10,915 bases of DNA from an uncultured Novosphingobium sp. (lineage in GTDB: Bacteria > Pseudomonadota > Alphaproteobacteria > Sphingomonadales > Sphingomonadaceae). Of this stretch, positions 1 through 5,228 are shown in pieces (positions within the stretch are counted from its first letter, which is position 1; the number at the start of each line of letters is the position of its first letter). The stretch spans positions 1 to 10,915 of the forward strand of contig CALLNA010000232.1 in NCBI GenBank assembly GCA_938005655.1, given 5' to 3'. Under the pieces are notes generated by a model, which did no database searches, was not told the DNA's origin, and worked only from the letters and a program-made list of their open reading frames with translations. A program made the translations under genes and the position numbers.

Positions 1-1
1 C

Positions 2-919
2 TCCACCGGCAACACCATGGCGGGGCCCCTGCCGGTGGTCGCCGCCGACATCGCCGCGGGCAAGGCCGATACGGTGGCGATGATCTACGCCGTCGCCTCG
101 CGCGCGATCGGGCGGCAGTACGGCGGCAGCACCTATGCGGGCAGCGGCGACGCAGCGCCCAGCTCCTACTATTACCACCTCCCCTGGGGCTGGTCCTCGC
201 AGGCGGCGCACTGGGCGCTGATGTTCACCCACTACGCCCACGAATACGGCGCGACCGAGGAGGACCTGGCCGCCGTGGCGATCCAGGTGCGCCAGAACGC
301 CCTCGCCAATCCCAACGCGGTGATGCGCAAGGCGATCACCCGCGAGGACTACCTCGCCTCGCGCTACATCGTGCGGCCGCTCCACCTGTTCGACCTCTGC
401 CTGGTCAACGACGGGGCGGTCTGCCTGATCGTGACCCGCGCCGAGCTGGCCAAGGGCATGAATCCCGCGCTGGTCGCCGGCTGGGGCGAGGCCGTGGTCA
501 GGACCCGCAAGCTCCACGCGATGGTCCGCGAGCGATTGCGGCACCAGATGCTGGAGGTGGGCGAGCAGGCCCTCGCCATGGCCGGGCTGGCGCTGGCGAA
601 CGTGGGCCACTTCGAGGGCTACGACGCCTCGTCGATCCACCTCGTCAACCAGCTCGAGGGCTACGGCTTCGTCGCGCCGGGCCGCGGCCTCGCCTTTGCC
701 GCCGAAGGGCAGATGGCGGTCGGCGGCAGGCTGCCGACCAATACGGAGGGCGGCAACCTTTCGGGCTCCTACATGCACGGCTGGAGCCAGGTCGCCGAAT
801 CGGTGCGGCAGGTGCGCGGGCGCGCCGGGCCGCGCCAGGTCGGCCGGCTCGACGCGGCGATGTTCTCGCTCGCCCAGACCGACCAGGCCCACCCCCTGAT
901 CTTCGTGCCGGGAGAATGA
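2..919 (+). CDS. Thiolase-fold SCP-x/Ltp2-type protein, 5' end outside window
   Basis: This is the C-terminal part of a thiolase-superfamily protein; the open frame runs in from the window edge with no stop, so the true start is upstream and the ATG at 17 is internal. Counting residues from that ATG, the visible part holds a GYD motif (Y202) followed by a conserved NQLEGYGF stretch, and an NTEGGNLSGSYMHGW stretch (Y252). The classical thiolase C-terminal GHPxG motif is replaced by SYMHGW, as in SCP-x/lipid-transfer-type thiolase homologues and steroid side-chain aldolases of the Ltp2 type. The stop codon overlaps the ATG of the DUF35 gene downstream (ATGA), a usual partner for this family. 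The likely role is CoA-ester chemistry, either thiolytic or retro-aldol cleavage of an acyl-CoA, in the cytoplasm. The nucleophilic cysteine region lies outside the window, so thiolase and aldolase cannot be separated by direct inspection. The family assignment is confident; the substrate is unknown. Confidence 0.85.
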   Translation, partial: STGNTMAGPLPVVAADIAAGKADTVAMIYAVASRAIGRQYGGSTYAGSGDAAPSSYYYHLPWGWSSQAAHWALMFTHYAHEYGATEEDLAAVAIQVRQNALANPNAVMRKAITREDYLASRYIVRPLHLFDLCLVNDGAVCLIVTRAELAKGMNPALVAGWGEAVVRTRKLHAMVRERLRHQMLEVGEQALAMAGLALANVGHFEGYDASSIHLVNQLEGYGFVAPGRGLAFAAEGQMAVGGRLPTNTEGGNLSGSYMHGWSQVAESVRQVRGRAGPRQVGRLDAAMFSLAQTDQAHPLIFVPGE

Positions 920-1332
920 CCATGGCCGAGAAACGCCCCGACCGCACCCTCGGTCCCGGCCACGACACCTTCTGGGAATGGACCGCCCGGGGCGAGCTGC
1001 GCCTGCAAAGCTGCACGGCCTGCGGCGAGATCGCCTGGCCGGTGGTCAAGGCCTGCGAGGCCTGCGGCTCGGCCGAGCTCGAATGGGCGCGGATGTCCGG
1101 GCGCGGCGCCCTGGCGAGCTGGTGCACCTTCGAGCGCGACTATTACCGCGGCCTGCTGCCGCTGCCCTGGGACACGATCCTGGTCGAGCTGGAGGAAGGC
1201 CCGCTGTTCATCGCCAACCCGCACGGCTTCGCGCGCGAGGAGATGACGGTCGGGATGCCGGTCGAGGTGACGTTCATCCCCTGCGAGGACCAGGCCGGGA
1301 CATTCATGCTGCCGGTGTTCCGCAAGGCGTAG
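916..1332 (+). CDS. DUF35 zinc-ribbon / OB-fold acyl-CoA-binding partner protein
   Basis: A 138-residue protein with an N-terminal helix containing FWEW (residues 19-22), a rubredoxin-like zinc ribbon formed by C33-x2-C36 and C47-x2-C50, and a C-terminal OB-fold from about residue 58 to 130. This is the standard DUF35 architecture at normal length. Members bind thiolase-like proteins, and in the Ltp2-ChsH2 aldolase the DUF35 domain is needed for activity and shapes the acyl-CoA site. The start at 916 overlaps the stop of the upstream thiolase-fold gene, implying translational coupling and a stable complex. A second in-frame ATG at 922 (MAEKRPD) is an equally plausible start, and no strong Shine-Dalgarno decides between them. 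It is followed by a repeat-bearing gap, so the operon probably ends here. Confidence 0.88.
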   Translation: MTMAEKRPDRTLGPGHDTFWEWTARGELRLQSCTACGEIAWPVVKACEACGSAELEWARMSGRGALASWCTFERDYYRGLLPLPWDTILVELEEGPLFIANPHGFAREEMTVGMPVEVTFIPCEDQAGTFMLPVFRKA

Positions 1333-1347
1333 GCCACAGACCAGTCC

Positions 1348-1484
1348 GTCATGCTGAACTTGTTTCAGCATCCATCCTTCCTCGCGCGCCGTGCAAGACC
1401 CTACAGACAAAGGCGCCATTCTCCCTGTGCCGGAGGGCTTCGTCACGCGAGGAGGAATGGACCCTGAAACAAGTTCAGGGTGAC
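1348..1484. repeat. Inverted pair of CTGAA-N5-TTCAG hairpin repeats
   Basis: Two copies of a 28-base unit lie in opposite orientation at 1348-1375 and 1457-1484. Similarity continues inward for about another dozen bases (a TCC-rich stretch leading to TCGCG). Each unit is itself a perfect 8-bp hairpin with a 5-base loop: ATGCTGAA/TTCAGCAT at 1351-1371 and ACCCTGAA/TTCAGGGT at 1461-1481. The loops (CTTGT and ACAAG) are reverse complements of each other, as inversion requires. The outer stem bases differ between copies, but both sides of the stem change so pairing is kept. Similar elements are, from memory, very common between genes in sphingomonad genomes and often appear as spurious peptides in annotations. 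The function is unknown; a REP-like element or a 3'-end mRNA stabiliser downstream of the DUF35 gene are possibilities. This occupies most of the 220-bp gap 1333-1552; I see no convincing promoter or small gene in the rest. Confidence 0.85.
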
Positions 1485-1552
1485 GCCGACGGAAGGAAAA
1501 GGGGCCAGCCTCATGCTTCCCATGCGCGAAAAGGTCGGTTAGCACCGCCGTC

Positions 1553-1945
1553 ATGGCCGCCGGCAAGATCAAGATGGGCTCCGAGCGCAGCTTCGGCCTG
1601 GTCTTCGCCGGAGTCTTCGCGCTCGTCGCGCTGCTGCCCCTGCGGCACGGGCTGCCCCTGCGCTGGTGGGCCCTGGCGGTCGCGGCGCTGTTCCTGATCG
1701 TCGCGCTGGCCCGCCCCGCCTGGCTCGCGCCGCTCAACCGGCTGTGGTTCCGCCTCGGCCTGGCGCTCGGCGCGGTGATGACGCCGGTGATGATGGGCCT
1801 GCTGTTCGTGGTCGCGGTGATCCCGACCGCGCTTATCATGCGGCTGCTGCGCAAGGACCCGCTGCACCGCCGGCTCTCGCCCGAGGCGGAGACCTATTGG
1901 GAACGCCGCGACACCCAGCCCGGCCCGATGCGGGAGCAATATTGA
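1553..1945 (+). CDS. SxtJ-family small membrane protein
   Basis: A 130-residue protein with about three hydrophobic helices (roughly residues 13-30, 37-54 and 68-97) and a charged cytoplasmic-looking tail containing RKDPLHRRLSPEAETYW (residues 100-116). The KDPL...YWxxR tail is what I recognise as the SxtJ family signature. In saxitoxin clusters sxtJ sits beside the carbamoyltransferase sxtI, and homologues elsewhere also neighbour O-carbamoyltransferases; no biochemical role is established to my knowledge. Here it is the first gene of the cassette, and its stop (1943-1945) overlaps the ATG of the next gene by one base. ATG 1553 is taken as the start; an ATG at 1574 would also keep all three helices, and neither has a clear Shine-Dalgarno. 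The likely role, by inference, is a membrane scaffold or substrate-channelling partner for the carbamoyltransferase. Confidence 0.8.
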   Translation: MAAGKIKMGSERSFGLVFAGVFALVALLPLRHGLPLRWWALAVAALFLIVALARPAWLAPLNRLWFRLGLALGAVMTPVMMGLLFVVAVIPTALIMRLLRKDPLHRRLSPEAETYWERRDTQPGPMREQY

Positions 1946-2094
1946 TGGACACGATCAAGGACCTGCTGCGCTTCCTGGTCGCGCGCCGCAAGGTGTGGCT
2001 CTGGCCGCTGTTCCTCGCCCTGATCCTGATCGGCGGGCTGGTGGTCTTCACCCACGGGTCGGCCATCGCGCCGTTCATCTATACCGTCTTCTGA
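1945..2094 (+). CDS. DUF5989 / SxtK-like 49-residue membrane peptide
   Basis: A very small gene lying exactly between the SxtJ-family gene and the carbamoyltransferase. Its ATG at 1945 shares one base with the upstream stop, and its own TGA (2092-2094) shares one base with the ATG of the next gene. The 49-residue product begins MDTIKDLLRFLVARRKVW, an amphipathic basic segment, followed by a single transmembrane helix (about residues 18-36, WLWPLFLALILIGGLVVF) and a short tail ending APFIYTVF. This composition, length and position match the DUF5989 family, equivalent in position to SxtK of saxitoxin clusters. The function is unknown. The tight coupling on both sides strongly supports translation and suggests fixed stoichiometry with its neighbours. 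At this size it would easily be missed by automated gene calling. Confidence 0.85.
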   Translation: MDTIKDLLRFLVARRKVWLWPLFLALILIGGLVVFTHGSAIAPFIYTVF

Positions 2095-3941
2095 TGGGCT
2101 CCATCCTCGGGATTTCGGCGTTCTACCACGACAGCGCCGCCGCCCTGGTGCGCGACGGACGGATCGTCGCGGCGGCGCAGGAGGAGCGCTTCACCCGAAA
2201 GAAGCACGACGAGGCCTATCCCCGCAACGCGATCGACTACGTGCTGGCCGAGGCCGGGCTGAGCCTGGCCGAGGTCGACCGGGTGGTGTTCTACGACAAG
2301 CCCTTCCTCAAGTTCGAGCGCCTGCTCGAAACCTACGTCAGCTTCGCGCCCCGGGGCTTCGCCTCCTTCGCCAAGGCGATTCCCGTCTGGCTGCGCGAGA
2401 AGCTGTTCCAGAAGACCCTGCTGCTGGAGGAGCTGGAGCAGCACGCGGGCGGCCTGGGCGGCAAGGACAAGCGGGGGGACAAGCTGCTGTTCAGCGAGCA
2501 CCACCTGAGCCACGCCGCCAGCGCCTTCTATCCCTCGCCGTTCGAGGAGGCGGTGGTGCTGACGATGGACGGGGTGGGCGAGCGGGCGACGACCACGGTC
2601 TGCCTCGGGCGCGGCAACCGGCTGACCGTCGAGAAGGAGATCGGCTTCCCCCACTCGCTCGGCCTGCTCTATTCGGCGCTGACCTATTACCTCGGCTTCA
2701 AGGTCAACAGCGGCGAATACAAGGTCATGGGCCTCGCCCCCTACGGCGAGCCGAGATACGCGCCCCTGATGCTGGAGCATCTGATCGACCTCAAGCCCGA
2801 CGGCTCGTTCCGGCTCGACCAGCGCTATTTCAGCTATGCCACGGGCCTGACCATGACCAACCGCCGCTTCGCCGACCTGTTCGGCCAGCCGGTGCGCGCG
2901 GCAGAAGGCCTGCTGACCCAGTTCCACATGGACATGGCCGCCTCGCTCCAGGCGGTGACGGAGGAGGTCGTGCTGCGGCTGACCCGGGCGCTGGCCCGGG
3001 AATACGGCGTGCCCAACCTCTGCCTGGCGGGCGGCGTGGCGCTCAACTGCGTCGCCAACGGCAAGGTCCTGCGCGACGGCGCTTTCGACAACATCTGGGT
3101 CCAGCCCGCCTCGGGCGACGCGGGCGGCGCGCCCGGCGCGGCGCTGGCGGCCTGGCACATGGAGCTGGACCGGCCGCGCGTCGTCTCCGGCGGCGACGGC
3201 ATGGCGGGGAGCTACCTCGGCCCGCAATTCGCGCAGGCCGAGATCGAGCGGCGGCTCACCGCGGCGGGCGCGCGATTCGCCGTGCTGGACGAGGCCGCGA
3301 TGATCCGGGCCACGGCCCGCGCCCTGTCCGAAGGCGCGGCGGTCGGCTGGTTCCAGGGGCGGATGGAGTTCGGCCCGCGCGCGCTCGGCGGCCGCTCGAT
3401 CCTCGGCGATCCGCGCTCGGAGACGATGCAGAAGACCCTGAACCTCAAGGTCAAGTTCCGCGAATCCTTCCGCCCCTTCGCCCCCTCGGTGCTGCGCGAG
3501 CGGGTCGGCGACTATTTCGAGCTGGACGGCGACAGCCCCTACATGCTGCTGGTCGCCAACGTGAAGCCCGAGCGCCGCCGCGCGATGAGCGCGGCCGAGC
3601 AGGCGCTGTTCGGGATCGACAAGCTGAACATCGCCCGCTCCGACATCCCGGCCGTGACCCATGTCGACTATTCGGCGCGGGTCCAGACGGTGCATCGCGA
3701 GACCAATCCCCGGTATCATGCGCTGATCGCCGAGTTCGAGCGGCTGACCGGCTGCGGCGTGGTCATCAACACCTCGTTCAACGTGCGTGGCGAGCCGATC
3801 GTCGCCACGCCCGAGGACGCCTTCCGCTGCTTCATGGGAACCGACCTCGACCTGCTGGCGATCGGCGACTGCGTGCTGCGCAAGGAGGAGCAGGACCCGG
3901 CCCTGCGCCAGGACTATGCGGGCAGGTATGAGCTGGACTGA
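2094..3941 (+). CDS. O-carbamoyltransferase, NodU/TobZ/SxtI family
   Basis: A 615-residue enzyme of full family length. The N-terminal Kae1-like domain starts with ILGISAFYHDSAAALV (residues 4-19) and carries EHHLSHAASAFYPSPF (135-150), MDGVGE (158-163), NSGEYKVMGLAPYG (205-218), LAGGVALNCVANGK (311-324) and QPASGDAGGAPGAAL (337-351). H136, H140, D159 and D342 are candidate metal/ATP ligands; the spacing fits what I recall for TobZ. The C-terminal YrdC-like domain has GRMEFGPRALGGRSILGDPR (422-441), KFRESFRPFAPSVL (454-467) and NTSFNVRGEPIVATPEDAF (559-577). Family members convert carbamoyl phosphate and ATP to carbamoyl-adenylate and transfer the carbamoyl group to a hydroxyl of a sugar, antibiotic or toxin. 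The acceptor here is unknown. The start at 2094 is chosen because it matches the family N-terminus and overlaps the stop of the DUF5989 gene; an upstream in-frame start would extend into that gene. It is followed after 27 bases by the SGNH hydrolase gene. Confidence 0.95.
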   Translation: MGSILGISAFYHDSAAALVRDGRIVAAAQEERFTRKKHDEAYPRNAIDYVLAEAGLSLAEVDRVVFYDKPFLKFERLLETYVSFAPRGFASFAKAIPVWLREKLFQKTLLLEELEQHAGGLGGKDKRGDKLLFSEHHLSHAASAFYPSPFEEAVVLTMDGVGERATTTVCLGRGNRLTVEKEIGFPHSLGLLYSALTYYLGFKVNSGEYKVMGLAPYGEPRYAPLMLEHLIDLKPDGSFRLDQRYFSYATGLTMTNRRFADLFGQPVRAAEGLLTQFHMDMAASLQAVTEEVVLRLTRALAREYGVPNLCLAGGVALNCVANGKVLRDGAFDNIWVQPASGDAGGAPGAALAAWHMELDRPRVVSGGDGMAGSYLGPQFAQAEIERRLTAAGARFAVLDEAAMIRATARALSEGAAVGWFQGRMEFGPRALGGRSILGDPRSETMQKTLNLKVKFRESFRPFAPSVLRERVGDYFELDGDSPYMLLVANVKPERRRAMSAAEQALFGIDKLNIARSDIPAVTHVDYSARVQTVHRETNPRYHALIAEFERLTGCGVVINTSFNVRGEPIVATPEDAFRCFMGTDLDLLAIGDCVLRKEEQDPALRQDYAGRYELD

Positions 3942-3968
3942 CCCCGGCCCCGCTGGGCGCGCCCGCCG

Positions 3969-5099
3969 GTGAGACGCCTCCGCGCCTTCCTGCTCCAGCT
4001 CCTCGTCTTCCTGGTGATTCTGGAGGCGGGGCTGCAAGCCGTGGTGCGGCTCGGCCTGCTCGACGTCTCGCTGCCGACCTACGACGCGCGCAACGCCTGG
4101 TCGTTCTGGGTGGACGTCGATCCTGCCTTCGGGGTCTGGCACCTGCCCCATGCCGAGTACCGCCACGCCAAGGCGTGCTTCGACGTACCCTACCGGGCCA
4201 ACGCCTTCGGGATGCGCGATGCCGAGACCAGCGAGCGCCATGCCGGCCCGCGCGTCGCCGTGCTCGGCGATTCCTTCGCCGAGGGCTGGGGGATCGCCGC
4301 GGGCCGGCGCGCGCCCGACCTGCTCGAACGCGGCAGCGGGATCGAGCACCTCGACTTCGGCACCTCGGGCGATTTCGACCCCGTGCAGTACTGGCAGCTC
4401 TACCGCACCCTGGCCCGGCGGTTCGACCACGACGCGGTGCTGGTGATGGTCCTGCCCGACAACGATTTCCCGCCCGGCGGGACCGTCGAGGACCGCCCGG
4501 CCGACGCGCGCTGGACGCCCCGCCTGACCGGGACCTATCCCGGCTACCGCGTCACCTATCCGCCGCGCACCTTCGCGCCCCGTCCGCACGACTGGCGGCG
4601 CTTCCTGGTCAACCTGCCCGGCGAGTTCTGGCTGACCTACCGCACCGGCATGTTCATGACGGCCTACGTCTCGGCGGTGCGGGCGCACAAGGCCGGGACG
4701 CCCCAGGACGGCGCGCTGCACCGCTCGCACTACTACAACTACACCCGCGCGGAGTTCGACCGGCTGCGCTATGCGATCGAACAAATCGCCCGGGACGCGG
4801 CGGGCCGCCGGGTGCTGGTGGTGACGATCCCCCGCCCCGACGACTTCGCCGCGGCGCGCGGCGGCAAGCCCCCGCCGCTGCCCGAGGAGCTGCGCCAGGT
4901 CGCGCAAGGCGCGGGGATCGACTACCTCGACCTGCTCCCCGCCATGCAGCGCGACGCGGGCGGCCGGCCGCAGCGCTGGTTCCTGACCTGCGACGGGCAT
5001 TGGTCCGAAGCCGGCCATGCCGAGGTGGCCAAGGTGATCCGCGAGGGCTGGGGATATTACTCCTCCCCGGCACGGGGAGGTGGCAGTCCGCAGGACTGA
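3969..5099 (+). CDS. Membrane-anchored SGNH/GDSL-family hydrolase
   Basis: A 376-residue protein with a basic N-terminus and one hydrophobic segment (about residues 7-30), read as an uncleaved signal anchor that places the domain in the periplasm. The SGNH blocks are visible: VLGDSFAEGWG (block I, nucleophile S102), FGTSGDFDP (block II, about 130-138), PDNDF (block III, N165) and CDGHWSEAGH (341-350, block V with D342 and H344 as candidate acid and base). Such enzymes are esterases or acyltransferases on glycans, lipids and secondary metabolites. It is the fourth gene of the carbamoyltransferase cassette, 27 bases downstream, so it probably acts on the same substrate. The start is GTG; it is the first plausible start after the upstream stop, and no clear Shine-Dalgarno is seen. 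The last twelve codons (SSPARGGGSPQD) read through a palindromic repeat and are not part of the conserved domain. Confidence 0.85.
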   Translation: MRRLRAFLLQLLVFLVILEAGLQAVVRLGLLDVSLPTYDARNAWSFWVDVDPAFGVWHLPHAEYRHAKACFDVPYRANAFGMRDAETSERHAGPRVAVLGDSFAEGWGIAAGRRAPDLLERGSGIEHLDFGTSGDFDPVQYWQLYRTLARRFDHDAVLVMVLPDNDFPPGGTVEDRPADARWTPRLTGTYPGYRVTYPPRTFAPRPHDWRRFLVNLPGEFWLTYRTGMFMTAYVSAVRAHKAGTPQDGALHRSHYYNYTRAEFDRLRYAIEQIARDAAGRRVLVVTIPRPDDFAAARGGKPPPLPEELRQVAQGAGIDYLDLLPAMQRDAGGRPQRWFLTCDGHWSEAGHAEVAKVIREGWGYYSSPARGGGSPQD

Positions 5100-5178
5100 C
5101 GGAGGGGGCCATCCTCAACCACACCCTGCCGGAGGAGAACCCCCTGCGGACGGTACCCCTCCCCGCGAGCGAGGAGGA
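5061..5178. repeat. Bipartite palindromic intergenic repeat, copy 1
   Basis: A composite element of small hairpins. CCTCCCC (5062-5068) pairs with GGGGAGG (5074-5080). CAGTCC (5084-5089) pairs with GGACTG (5093-5098) over a GCA loop, flanked by GGTGG and ACGGAGGGG. On the far side an inverted counterpart of the first hairpin is seen at 5158-5177 (CCTCCCC against GAGGAGG, six of seven pairs). The same order of parts occurs at 9993-10145. The left part lies inside the end of the SGNH hydrolase gene, whose TGA at 5097-5099 is formed by the repeat. Its position at the end of the four-gene cassette would suit an mRNA 3'-end stabiliser or terminator, but there is no T-tract. I believe such elements are scattered in sphingomonad genomes (from memory, not checked). 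The rest of the gap up to 5228 contains only the small palindrome at 5209-5226. Confidence 0.75.
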
Positions 5179-5208
5179 TTTCCCGCGCGTTACCGCACCC
5201 TTAACCTT

Positions 5209-5226
5209 CCCGCGCTAAACCGCGGG
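5209..5226. promoter_or_regulatory. 6-bp palindrome directly upstream of a start codon
   Basis: CCCGCG (5209-5214) and CGCGGG (5221-5226) are perfect inverted repeats around CTAAAC, ending two bases before the ATG at 5229. In the transcript this would hairpin across the ribosome-binding region. No Shine-Dalgarno is visible here. It could be a translational control element, an operator half-site pair, or chance in very GC-rich DNA. Confidence 0.3.
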
Positions 5227-5228
5227 CG

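Noticed and set aside
1348..1484. Miniature transposable element with terminal inverted repeats
   Set aside because: I saw no flanking target-site duplication and the arms are themselves hairpins, which fits a REP-like doublet better than a MITE; not excluded.
769..1854. 361-codon minus-strand open frame crossing the gap between the DUF35 and SxtJ-like genes
   Set aside because: Its middle contains peptide text such as HPELVSGS and LKQVQHDG, which is simply the translated hairpin repeat at 1348-1484; the rest is antisense to real genes.
1995..2093. N-terminal extension of the carbamoyltransferase to an upstream in-frame start
   Set aside because: The extension would overlap the DUF5989 gene almost completely and is arginine-rich and unlike the family; the ATG at 2094 starts exactly at the conserved GSILGISAFYHDS.
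2079..5018. 979-codon open frame on the minus strand opposite the carbamoyltransferase and SGNH genes
   Set aside because: It lies antisense to two genes with clear conserved motifs, has a low-complexity composition rich in Arg, Gly, Ala, Gln and His, and no recognisable domain. Long antisense frames are expected when third codon positions are nearly all G or C.
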